NCBI GenBank assembly: GCA_024663395.1
Contig: JANFAH010000150.1
Span: forward strand, 1-50,420
Direction: 5' to 3'
DNA from: Pisolithus tinctorius
Taxonomy: Eukaryota; Basidiomycota; Agaricomycetes; Boletales; Pisolithaceae
DNA: 50,420 bases
Shown: one piece after another, positions 1 to 8,799 of the stretch
Layout: the number at the start of each line of letters is the position of its first letter
Position numbering within the stretch: the stretch's first letter is position 1
The notes under the pieces: model-generated
Databases searched by the model: none
Seen by the model: the letters and a program-made list of their open reading frames with translations, nothing else
What the model was told of the DNA's origin: nothing
Made by a program: the position numbers and the translations under genes

Positions 1-2
1 TA

Positions 3-233
3 GATGTCGATGGTGACCTTGAGTACGAAGTATCAGAGATACTCGACTCTAAGGTGGACCGCCGTCGCCACCATTGTCAACTCTTGTATCTAGTCCGCTG
101 GGCTGGTTACGAGAACACCAACGAAGAAACCTCTTGGTTGCTTGCAACTGAGCTAGATCACGCTTCTGACATAGTTTCTGCTTTCCATGAACGCTATCCG
201 CACAAACCTGGCCCATACCAACCTCCGCCATAA
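3..233 (+). CDS. pol: Pol C-terminus: integrase chromodomain (partial)
   Basis: Open frame from base 3 to the TAA at 231-233, nearly identical to the last 76 residues of the element B polyprotein. It contains the chromodomain core: acidic-aromatic start LEYEVSEIL, the LVRWAGY strand and the ETSW motif. In chromoviruses this domain follows the integrase core and is thought to steer integration by binding histone marks. The 5' part of the gene is outside the window. The reading frame is undamaged over the visible part, so this copy is young. Confidence 0.92.
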   Translation, partial: DVDGDLEYEVSEILDSKVDRRRHHCQLLYLVRWAGYENTNEETSWLLATELDHASDIVSAFHERYPHKPGPYQPPP

Positions 234-386
234 ACTCCACCCACATAACCTTCCTCCGCTGGCCAACTCCGCCCCTCACCAAACTACCTTAAGTACTTTA
301 GCATTCTCTCCGCTTGTCTATTTCACTTCTCAGAGTCGCGAACAAAATCACAAGTCTATTTCGTAGTAGTACAAAAAATATACAAA

Positions 387-395
387 CTAAAGACA

Positions 396-428
<33 letters not shown>

Positions 429-806
429 GAAAAACAAAACAACTCTACTCTTCCATCGCTTGTTCTCTGCCACCCTCTGCCTCTGCCTCTCTGCCTCCTC
501 CTCTGCCGCCTTCTTCCTTCGAGCCTCCTCTTCCTCCTCCGCTCTCTTCCTCCGCTCCACCTCCAACCTCTCCTCCTCCGCCTTCCGCCTCTTGGCCTCC
601 TCACGCTTGGCCTTGCGCTCTGCTTCGCGTTCTCTCTCTCTCCGCTCGGTCTCCTCTCGTCGGCACGCCTTCTCCGCAGACTTCTCCCGCTCGGTGTCGG
701 TGGAGTCGTCAGTGAGGACGACCAGTTCTTCATCCGCGACTTGAGAGTAGTCACGGACGTGGCCAGGGGTTGGCTGGGGGGTGTTGCTCTGTCGCTGGGA
801 AGGCAT
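387..806 (-). pseudogene. Truncated antisense accessory gene of element A
   Basis: This is the counterpart of the spliced antisense gene of element B (14003-15250). The N-terminal part, starting MPSQRQ at 806, is preserved: an STP-rich leader, an acidic TDDSTDTERE motif and a long E/R/K-rich predicted coiled coil. The sequence then jumps to the tail of the B gene (ENKRWKSRVV) in another frame, and the ORF runs into the poly-A/T tract. Compared with B, about 0.9 kb is missing, covering the intron and the cysteine-rich motif. The junction lies in short GGTGG/AGAG-like repeats, which suggests a microhomology deletion. The product would be about 139 residues against 397. Loss of the zinc-binding part makes function doubtful. 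Confidence 0.7.
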
Positions 807-999
807 GATGATGGGAGGAAAGGACGAAGGTTCAGTACCCTAACACGTGTTTTTAAGCGGTACTTCGAACTCCGACGGAGCTCCGCCGCGGCTAAAGCCA
901 TTATCCTCGAGGCATCAAAGTAATTTCAAATGATCAACTCGTGTTGATCTCGTTCCGTACATACGGCCTTCAGGGGTTCAGGCCCTAGGGGGGGGGCAC

Positions 1000-1713
1000 T
1001 GTCATAACCGTGCGTTCGTCATAGGTCTTTACTCACTCCGCAACCTGTTCCGCCGGTCATTCATTCACTCCACACCAACTCCACCCACCTTCTATTGTCT
1101 ACAAACCATCTCCGCTCCGACTGTTGTCGGACTTGTGTTACTCTCCTACCGGACCGAGCGGTCCGTTCTCTGAGGGGTCATGTGACTACCTTCGCAGTCA
1201 GGTACTCTGCAGCGCGCTCACCGCATGGTCCAGCGTCTGGACTATTTCCTTTTCTAGATGTTCTGTGTTACCCGTTCGTATGTCCTCCGTCTACCCTTCA
1301 TTCGTCGTCCAGGAAGTTTTACTTGAAAATTTATGAGTCTCCGTATGTCAGTTCCAATTCCAGTTACTGTACCTCCATAGCAGTATAAAAGCATGTACTG
1401 TACTCCGCTGTTCTTCAGTACGAATATCAACTTAGTTCCTACTCCCTCTGATTCCGTCTTCTGCCTGTCGGAGTTATCTCCGACTCTCTGTCTGTACTCT
1501 CCCTCTGAAATACGAGGGCTGAGATCGTGCAAGGGGGTAGCGCACGAGCTAAACCCGACGCCCTCACTCCGCTCCGCCTTTGTCTCGGCGGTCTTCATTC
1601 CTGCTGACACTCCGCTAGTCGGAGTTCTGTTCTTCTGTGTCGGACTTGCTTCCGAACCCCTCTCTAGACCTTATATAGCGTCGGAGTTGGTCGGAGTAGG
1701 CCCGGACTTGACA
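1000..1713 (+). repeat. 3' LTR of element A
   Basis: 714-bp LTR running TGTCATAACC...GGACTTGACA, preceded by a polypurine tract with an uninterrupted G run. TATAAAAG at 1384-1391 is followed 33 bp later by AGTACGAATAT (1417-1427), the predicted 5' end of the transcript, which in this family pairs with the primer-binding site. Same length as the two LTRs of element B. Confidence 0.92.
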
Positions 1714-1949
1714 TCATACCTGATGGCATCGTCTGGTACCTGGGTCCAGTCAACGATGACCCAGCCTTTGTCATTGTTGCCAGTCCTGCTGATCAGCCTC
1801 AATTCAGACATGATGAATAGGATGAGAAAGAAAGATGCAAAGGGCTTAGTGGCCTACAAGTATCAGTTTTTCAAACTCAGCCGGGTTTTCAGACTCAGCC
1901 TGCCACTCTTGCAGGGGTCTCATGGGTTCAACCCCTAAGAGGGGGATAC
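1714..1949 (+). mobile_element. Internal 3' end of element F with a coding remnant
   Basis: A short piece of an older element that received element A. From 1716 to the TAG at 1818-1820 there is an open frame of 34 codons (starting IPDGIVWYLG, ending FRHDE) with protein-like composition. I do not recognise it; it may be the end of F's polyprotein or of an accessory protein. It is followed by CpG-poor sequence and the polypurine tract TAAGAGGGGGATAC at 1936-1949, directly before an LTR. That tract is identical, over 14 bases, to the one of element G. Confidence 0.6.
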
Positions 1950-2457
1950 TGTCATAGTTGTGTCTTGACCCTGGCCAGACTCAGCCTTGCACTCACTCAG
2001 TCTGGCCTCAGCCTCACCAATCCCATATCTCCAGTTGGTCTAGTGCAGTGTCTGTCATTTTGGTTAAGTCCTGCCCAGTCCTGTTCCCAGTCCACCTGTC
2101 CCAGTCTCCATTGTCTTTGTCATACCTTACTAATACCTGTCTTACCAATCACCTTAGCAATCTTTGTGAGACCGGCGTTACCAGTCTCTGTACTATAGTT
2201 ACTTCTAGTATATAAGCTCTTAGATACTTGGCCTGTACCCCTCAGTCTGAAATCAACTAAGTTTACCCTGTTAACCCCACTTTGGCCTTGGACTCAGACT
2301 GAGATCCACACAAGGGAATAGTGCTGTAGCCTCAGTCACTAAGTCCAAACAGTCCAAACCTTCTGTATCCTTGTCTTTCTCCCTGACCCTGACCCCTTGG
2401 CTTTGCACCTGCTTTGGTCTCCAGTCCAGTCTCAACCCAGACATCCTGAACTTGACA
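1950..2457 (+). repeat. 3' LTR of element F
   Basis: 508 bp, TGTCATAGTT...GAACTTGACA, directly after a polypurine tract. A TATATAAG box lies at 2209-2216. It is strongly depleted in CpG and rich in TG/CA, hence old. The sequence after 2457 belongs to element H. F's target duplication cannot be verified because its left end is outside the window. Confidence 0.8.
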
Positions 2458-2491
2458 CACTTGTTGCCAGTGACAACCTGCCAGCGATCAG

Positions 2492-3412
2492 ATGATTGCT
2501 TCCTACTGCCTCTTCATTGCTGACCCTGCCATCATTGGCACTGTTTACCACAAAGTTGACAAAAACTCTCCTCTTGACCTGGTATATCACACTACCACTC
2601 AAGCCCTTCGGCTTGAAGAATTGTCCCACTACATAAATCAACAGAACCCTCTCCTGTCCCCTGCCTGCACCATTTTAAACAAAATTGTGTATGAGCAGGT
2701 TCCCCTGCTCCTCAGACTTTTTGACATCCTTGGAGGCACCAACCTCATCTACAACATTTGCCAGTACCCCACATTGATTGCACCCCCTCCCCCTGGGTCC
2801 AGAAGACCCTTGACTGCAACTCCTCCCCCAGCTTTCTCCATGTCATCCTCCCCTCTGGAGTTGTCACCACTGTCCTCCCAGTCCTCCTGCTCATCTCACT
2901 CTTTTCGAAGAGCTGATAGACCTCATGCCTGCTGTCTGTCAGGCCCCAACCTGCAACCCTGCAAGTCTCATGACTCCCCATCTGAAGTCAACCCTGAGAC
3001 CACCTTTGGCATCTCCAGAGCTGAACTTGATTACACCTTGAACATTGTTGAGACCCTTGCACAGCTACCACTGTCCCCTGTGTTAAATGCACTTGCTGAG
3101 GCTGATCATCCTCTTACCCCTTCTGATCCACATTATCATCAAACATGCTATGTCTGCTGCCACCTTGGGCATGTCCATGTTAATTGTGGACTCTATGAAT
3201 GTCCCCTTTGCCATGCCACTCATCCTGGACATACCCAGGCTCAATGCCCATCTATACACCCTCACTGCCCACTACAAGAAAGGATTGCCACCCCTGGAGT
3301 GGTAGATGATCATACCCTCATTGGGAGCAAGGATAATGATTTGTACAATAATGACTTTGACTTTGACAACTCCACCATTAGCAACATGACTGGAGAGCCT
3401 TACAGAGAATAG
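2492..3412 (+). CDS. Double zinc-knuckle protein at the 3' end of element H
   Basis: A 306-codon ORF in CpG-poor sequence. Residues 1-105 look globular and helical (YHKVDKNSPLDLVYHTTTQ, SHYINQQNPLLSP, LFDILGGTN). Residues 105-180 are a Pro/Ser-rich linker. Near residues 219-254 are two zinc knuckles, CYVCCHLGHVHVNC (CX2CX4HX4C) and a CX2CX6HX4C variant (CPLC...PGH...C). Tandem knuckles of this type bind nucleic acid in Gag proteins and occur in many unassigned mushroom proteins. An in-frame stop precedes the first Met by about 20 bases, so the true start may be upstream, in sequence displaced by F. When G is removed, the ORF ends about 36 bp before a polypurine tract, so it is the last gene of H. 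Function unknown; still open despite CpG decay. Confidence 0.6.
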   Translation: MIASYCLFIADPAIIGTVYHKVDKNSPLDLVYHTTTQALRLEELSHYINQQNPLLSPACTILNKIVYEQVPLLLRLFDILGGTNLIYNICQYPTLIAPPPPGSRRPLTATPPPAFSMSSSPLELSPLSSQSSCSSHSFRRADRPHACCLSGPNLQPCKSHDSPSEVNPETTFGISRAELDYTLNIVETLAQLPLSPVLNALAEADHPLTPSDPHYHQTCYVCCHLGHVHVNCGLYECPLCHATHPGHTQAQCPSIHPHCPLQERIATPGVVDDHTLIGSKDNDLYNNDFDFDNSTISNMTGEPYRE

Positions 3413-3428
3413 TTGAAGTCAGGGACTT

Positions 3429-4332
3429 TGTGAAGTACAGGTTTACCCTCGGGTGACCGGGCTTCAAGACTGGGTGACAGGGGCCAAGTCCGAGTGGCCA
3501 GAATCAAGGCCAGGAGACAGGGGCCAAGTCCGGTTAGACCGGAGTTAAGGCCAGAGGTCAGGGGCTAAGTCCAGAGGACCGGACTTAAGGCCGGGAGTGC
3601 GGGAACAAGACCGGTAGCGTGGGAAACTGACCGGTGTTGGAGTGCACACAAGGGGAAGCCGGTCCGGGGTTGGATCTACCTCCCTTGGTCTCAGCTTATG
3701 TGCTGTACCCTTATGCAAGCCGGGGAGAGGTCCAGGACAGGGGCCGGGGATAGCTTAAGGCTCGGCCTTAGCTATAGAGTAGTCTCAAGGGGTAATACAG
3801 GAGTTGAGGGTAATACTTAATTGATATTCTGACTGAGGGTGCTACGAAGTATGTACAGGGGTTAAATACATGAGGCCGGTCTGGGATAACGAACATGAAG
3901 CCGGACTTGTGAATAAGCTATTAGCAAGATGATTAGCAAGAGAGTGGATAGCCACAGTGGCTGTGCCGAGGCTAATAGCCCAAGTCCGGGTGACCAGCAT
4001 ACCGGGGTCAGACACAGGATTTGTACAGTAAGCAGAGTCAGATGAACGGGCTAGACTAAATATAGTACAAACAAAGGGAAACAGACCGGAGTTACGTCTG
4101 GGTGACCTGGACATAGACCTGGGAGGACCGGGGTGGAGCAGCGCAAGGCCGAGAGGCCGAAATGGACCGGGGATAGGGGTAAAACACCGGACTTGAGTTA
4201 TGCAGGCCAGAGTTGAGTTATCTAGGGCCAGGATTGGGTTTTCTAGGCTGGACTAGGACCGGACTTGACCGGAGATAGGGGCTAGGGGTCCGGACTGGGC
4301 TGAGTCCGAGTCCGAGAGTCATGGATATGACA
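3429..4332 (-). repeat. 3' LTR of element G
   Basis: In the element's direction it runs TGTCATATCC...TACTTCACA. It matches the LTR at 30080-30981 along its whole length with scattered transitions. The polypurine tract (sense TAAGAGGGGGATAC, 4333-4346) adjoins it on the internal side. Confidence 0.92.
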
Positions 4333-4394
4333 GTATCCCCCTCTTAGGAACCGAACCCTTGAGGTTCCATAGGGAAACACGCTCAGAGGGTTAC

Positions 4395-5209
4395 TGTCAA
4401 AGTCGGACAACACCCCTGGCTCCTTCTTAGGGCGGAGTTGGAGCGGGTTGGGCTGCGGAGTACAGCGGTCAAAGTCCGAAGCAAATCCGACCACTGGGTG
4501 GCGAGATATTCGACAAACAGTGAGTGGAGGGGTATGAAGGAAAGTCTCGGAGGCTGAGGTCGGAGTCGGAGTCGGAGGTCAGAGGTCGGAGGTCGGATGA
4601 GAGGGCGTTGGGTTCAGCTAGTGCGCTGCCCCCTTGCACGAGCTCAGCCCTCGTATTTCAGAGGTGGAGTGGACTCAGAGGAAGTGGAGACGAAACTCCG
4701 GAGGGGACTGAGAGGGAGTCGAAGGTGGGGACTTTATTCGATATTCGTACTGATTACATCGGAGTACTACGTGGCCTTATATACGATGTAGGTCAAGGGC
4801 GGTGCAGTACGGAATGTAAACCAATAAGTGTATAGTGGGTTAGAGTCCTTCCGACACAAGGGATAGAGAGTAGGGACGACAGGGACCTTAACTGAGACAA
4901 GGAAACTACTACAACGAGGAAGAGAGGGTAAATACCGAAGAGGCGGAAGAATGGAGAAAACCGACACGAGGGCGGAACCCTATCTAGAATGCAGGGCCGC
5001 AAGTCCGACAGCCCACGTGACCAACCTTAGGGCGGAGTTGAGCGGAGTTGGTCAGAACATGGACAGGGGACCTCAGAGAGGTGTGGAGATGTGTCGGGAG
5101 GGTCGGAGGAGCGCGGAAACGCGTCGGAGGAGGGTGGAGAAGCGCGGGAACATGTCGGAAAAGGGCGGAGTAGGTGTTAGGGGCTTACGCTGGTGTCATG
5201 GTCATGACA
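4395..5209 (-). repeat. 3' LTR of element C
   Basis: 815 bp, in sense TGTCATGACC...CGACTTTGACA. The polypurine tract lies next to it at 5210-5223 (sense TAAGGGGGGGATAC). Similar to 24387-25201 over the full length. Confidence 0.92.
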
Positions 5210-5253
5210 GTATCCCCCCCTTAGGGCCTGAACCCCTGAAGGCCATAGCAAAG

Positions 5254-6155
5254 CTACGACAGAGGTGAGTAAGGTCCAGGTTTATGAGGATAGCGAGCAT
5301 GATAAGCAGCCAACAACTCGGAGGCATGTTCTAACTCCGTTGCCAACACCCAAGAGGTCTCGTCTTCAGTATTCTCATAGCCTGCCCAGCGGAATAGATA
5401 CAGCAACTGACAATGATGGCGGCGGCGATCCACCTTTGAGTCGAGGATCTCCGAAATCTCGTACTCAAGGTCACCATCCACCTCAACAGGCGGAGGCGGA
5501 GGTTGGTGCCGATCAGGGAAGGGGTTTGGAGTAGCAGGCTCTAACTGCGACACGTGAAAGACAGGGTGGATGGCCCGCATCGCATCAGGTAAGCGGAGGG
5601 TGACGGAGTGCGTACCAGGCCTAGCTATGATAGCATAGGGGCCCAAGTTCTTCTCCGCAAGTTTAGCCGAAGGGCGGGTGGAGCGGAAGTACTTGGCCTT
5701 GACATAAGCCTGGTCACCGACTGTGAACTCTGGTGGCGGAATGCGTCTAGCATCAGCCGGACCTTGATAGCGGAGTTGAGCGGCAGCCATCTCAGTGTGG
5801 AGGAAGTTGTGCAGGGCGGAAAGCTCCACAACATAGTTATGGGCCTTCGGAGAGGTGAGGTCGCGGTCAGAGTAAACTGACAAGTTCGGGTGGTACCCCT
5901 TATTAGCGAAAAAGGGAGAGACTCCAGTAGTAGCACTCGGCGTGTTATTACAAGCAAACTCTGCTAGTGGGAGTAACTCCGACCAATCGTCTTGCTGATA
6001 GTTACAGTAGGTGCAGAGATACTGCTCGAGGGTCTGATTCATGCGCTCTGTCTGGCCATCGCCTTCTGGGTGGTAGCCCGATGTAAAATGAAGGCGCATA
6101 TCTAAGGCCTTTCCAAGGGAGCGGAAGAAGTGCGACACAAACTCTGGACCCCTGT
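5254..6155 (-). pseudogene. pol: Element C Pol, C-terminal part: integrase core end and chromodomain
   Basis: Minus-strand open frame beginning at the element B insertion (RGPEFVSHFF) and ending at 5254. It carries the integrase segment with the third catalytic residue (HPEGDGQTER, Glu in QTER), the GPF/Y-like region (LGPYAIIARPGTHSV) and the C-terminal chromodomain (LEYEISEIL, FRWAGY, ETSW). It is continuous with 16159-18592 once B and one copy of its 5-bp duplication are removed. The frame itself is unbroken here; the gene is inactive because of the two insertions and a catalytic substitution just upstream. An apparent ATG start at 6171 lies in element B and is not real. Confidence 0.9.
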
Positions 6156-6308
6156 TGTCATAACCGTGCATTCACACTAAGCCCTTACTCACTCCGCACT
6201 CCACTCCACCGGTCATTCACTCACTCTGCACCAACTCCGCCCAACTTCTGTCGGTTGCGAACCATCTCCGCTCCGACTGCTGTCGGACTTGTGTCGCTCT
6301 CCTACCGG

Positions 6309-8173
6309 TGTCACATGTCACACACCAGAGGTGTTGTGGACATGGTTACAGCTGACTCTGCCTAACTCATTGACGAGTTGCGCGCAATGCCCAAGCATGC
6401 AGATGAAGACTAAAGGCCTCATGTGAAGAAAGACTGTTGGACGTGAACAGTCATCCTTCGCACAAGAACGAGTCGTCAGTGCTAAAGAGAAAAGAGGAAG
6501 CGGGTTAAGCGCACGTTAAAGGTTTTTAGCGCCCGTGTACGGCATTCCGGTTTTCATCGTATCTCCACCATTTCCAAAGATATCGACTCGGTTCACATAC
6601 TCGCTTAAAGTGCTCAGCCCCACGATTCTTCCTTCCAAATTTGGAGAGGATCCTCGCACCCTGCACGTTTCTACAGCACTCCATCCATCAGACGCTCATT
6701 TCGCTAAGTCCATCAATCATGGCCACCTCTTCGTCGATCATCTCGCTTGTCTCATTTGCCAGAGACAGTGGCTACGTATATCTGCCAGGCATTCCCACCA
6801 GCTTCCGTCCTGAAGCCCCCTGGTTCATCCCGTCATTGTCAGCCCCATCTCGTCCCATGCAGCTTGGTCGGCGTGTTCTCCTTGTCAGTATGACTTCCAG
6901 AAGGATGTTCTTTGGTCACCTCAGGTCTGTCACTCGGTTAGAAAGGTCTTATGTGGTTGTTTCAGTCTCCCCAGTTGATGAAGCATATGGATCGTTCCTC
7001 CCTGCTCCCTGCACCATCTTTATTCCAGTCTCGTCCATCATTCTTCCCACATTGCGACAGCTGCAGCATAGTCTACTGTCCTCCAGCCTCCCTGATCGCA
7101 TTCATGATGAGTATGACATGCATCTTGCCTTCTTACTGCAAGATCCAGCAGAAGACGTCCCCCCTTCTCCTCCTCCTCCATCAGAACCCCGTCCATGAAG
7201 TTTTTGTTAACTTCGCTGAGAGGATGGAAGGGTGGGAGACGCGATCGCGTATGCTCTCATTGCCCCACAGACCCCCAATGCCCTAGCCCCCTTTGACACC
7301 TGACTCATGCCCTTCAATTCTGGAATTAATACTTCCCTATCTGGAAACACCGTCCATCTGTCATGCCGTCTTTGGATCTAGAGATGTCTCTGCCGAGATC
7401 TAACTTGCATCGCCACCCCCTAATGTGATATCAGTGCGCTTACTCAGTTTCTGATTCTATTTGACTCATTTTGTGATATTTTGACTATCCTTGACTCGTT
7501 CATTGCCAATACTTACCAATCTTCTTTGCTTGCTTACTTATCATTTCTCGCTTACTCATCATGATTACCCAGTCCTTACTCATTACTTACCAAGTGTTTG
7601 TGCCTTGTTTGTCACAAGCTGTGCTCCCCCCATAGTATATAAACCCCCATGTACTTAGCTACCCACAATCAATCAATCAAGAAGCAATCCAGAAGTCAGC
7701 TCAGCTCAGCATATCTCGTCGTCAACAGTTGAGGCTCATTCGGAAGAGTCTATCTGTCTTCATTTATATCATTGGTAGTTGAGGCTCCATCAAGGGTCTA
7801 TCTACCTCTATTCATCATCAGCAGTATCATCAGTGCTTAGTCAGCAACCTCTTGTTTAGTCATCCATCCACTCCTGTGTAACTCGTCATCGACTTGCGCC
7901 AGGAGCACATCCTATCGAAATCCATTTACTCCCAAGTCCTTTCGGCTGAACACCCCTGCTCTGTTCAGCATCCCCTCCTCAGACATCATCCATTCATCTA
8001 CTCCTGCATAACTCGTCGACGACTTGCGCTAGGAGCACCTGCCATTGAAACTCCCCCCCCATTTAGGTTTTCTGCACTCCAGGTTCCGCGGAGGCACACC
8101 ACCACTCGCTCTACTTTTGTCTTTTGTGTTGGTTTTGGTTGGTTCCCACTGCCTTTCCACACTTTGACTCACA
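6309..8173 (+). mobile_element. Solo LTR K (about 1.87 kb) inserted in the LTR of B
   Basis: The uninterrupted 3' LTR of B reads CTACCGGACCGAG where this copy has 1,865 extra bases between two copies of CCGG (6305-6308, 8174-8177; 5 bp ACCGG if the shared A is counted). The insert starts TGTCAC and ends CTCACA. It has a promoter-like TATATAAA at 7636-7643, followed by short degenerate direct repeats: a ~50-bp unit beginning GTTGAGGCTC at about 7729 and 7779, and a ~130-bp unit around AACTCGTC...GACTTGCGC at about 7879 and 8010. No gag or pol is present, which fits a solo LTR left by LTR-LTR recombination. Orientation is judged from the TATA box. Confidence 0.75.
6719..7198 (+). CDS. Hypothetical ORF inside solo LTR K
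   Basis: 159 codons from ATG at 6719 (MATSSSIISLVSFARDSGY...), ending in a Pro/Ser/Glu-rich tail (DVPPSPPPPSEPRP). I recognise no family. The frame can be extended upstream to 6641 but the ATG at 6719 has a better context (ATCATGGCC). Predicted beta-rich hydrophobic stretches such as SYVVVSVSPVD and CTIFIPVSSIIL give it a protein-like look. It lies upstream of the TATA box at 7636, that is in U3, so the LTR's own promoter would not express it. It may be a chance ORF or the remnant of an LTR-encoded protein. Confidence 0.3.
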   Translation: MATSSSIISLVSFARDSGYVYLPGIPTSFRPEAPWFIPSLSAPSRPMQLGRRVLLVSMTSRRMFFGHLRSVTRLERSYVVVSVSPVDEAYGSFLPAPCTIFIPVSSIILPTLRQLQHSLLSSSLPDRIHDEYDMHLAFLLQDPAEDVPPSPPPPSEPRP

Positions 8174-8408
8174 CCGGACCGAGCGGTCCGTCCTCTGAGG
8201 GGTCATGTGACTACCTTCGCAGTCAGGTACTCCGCAGCGCGCTCACCGCATGGTCCAGCGCCTGGACTGCTTCCTTTTCTGGATGTTCTGTGTTACCCGT
8301 TTGTATGTCCTCCGTCTACCCTTCATTCGTCGTCCAGGAAATTTTACTTGAAAACTTATGAGTCTCCATATGTCAGTTCCGATTCCGATTACTGTACCTC
8401 CATAGCAG

Positions 8409-8452
8409 TATAAAAGTATGTACTGTACTCCACTGTTCTTCAGTACGAATAT
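8409..8452 (+). promoter_or_regulatory. Element B promoter: TATA box and predicted transcript 5' end
   Basis: TATAAAAG at 8409-8416. Thirty-three bp after its first base lies AGTACGAATAT (8442-8452), which is exactly complementary to the primer-binding site at 8741-8751. By analogy with Tf1, the RNA should start at A8442. The same arrangement occurs in the LTRs at 1384-1427 and 15829-15872. Confidence 0.75.
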
Positions 8453-8740
8453 CAACTTAGTTCCTACTCCCTCTGATTCCGTCTTCTGCCTGTCGGAGTT
8501 ATCTCCGACTCTCTGTCTGTACTCTCCCTCTGAAATACGAGGGCTGAGATCATGCAAGGGGGTAGCGCACAAGCTAAACCCAACGCCCTCACTCCGCTCC
8601 GCCTTTGTCTCGGCGGTCTTCGTTCCTGCTGACACTCCGCTAGTCGGAGTTCTGTTCTTCTGTGTCGGACTTGCTTCCGAACCCCTCTCTAGACCTTATA
8701 TAGTGTCGGAGTTGGTCGGAGTAGGCCCGGACTTGACAGT

Positions 8741-8751
8741 ATATTCGTACT
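8741..8751 (+). other. Self-priming primer-binding site of element B
   Basis: ATATTCGTACT starts two bases after the 5' LTR end (CA at 8737-8738). It does not look like a tRNA 3'-end complement (no TGG start), but it is an 11/11 reverse complement of 8442-8452, the predicted mRNA 5' end. This is the layout used by Tf1, where a cleaved fragment of the element's own RNA primes reverse transcription. Confidence 0.8.
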
Positions 8752-8799
8752 CGCACTTGTACGGTCTCCTTTTCTGTCTTCCAAAAAACTTATGCCATC

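Larger units (their letters stand above)
1..1713 (+). mobile_element. Ty3/gypsy element A, 3' end (cut by window edge)
   Basis: The same family as element B (6156-16158): end of pol with chromodomain, an A-rich tract (27 consecutive A at 395-421), the remnant of an antisense accessory gene, a G-rich polypurine tract (987-996) and a 714-bp 3' LTR. The rest of the element lies before base 1. After the LTR the sequence switches at 1714 to a different, CpG-poor element (F), so A is nested in F. Its target duplication cannot be checked because the left end is outside the window. Confidence 0.9.
6156..8738 (+). repeat. 5' LTR of element B, split by solo LTR K
   Basis: Parts 6156-6308 and 8178-8738 join to a 714-bp LTR equal in length to the 3' copy (15445-16158), leaving out K and one 4-bp duplication. 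The break lies in U3, about 265 bp upstream of the predicted transcript start, so the TATA box and R/U5 are intact. Confidence 0.93.
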
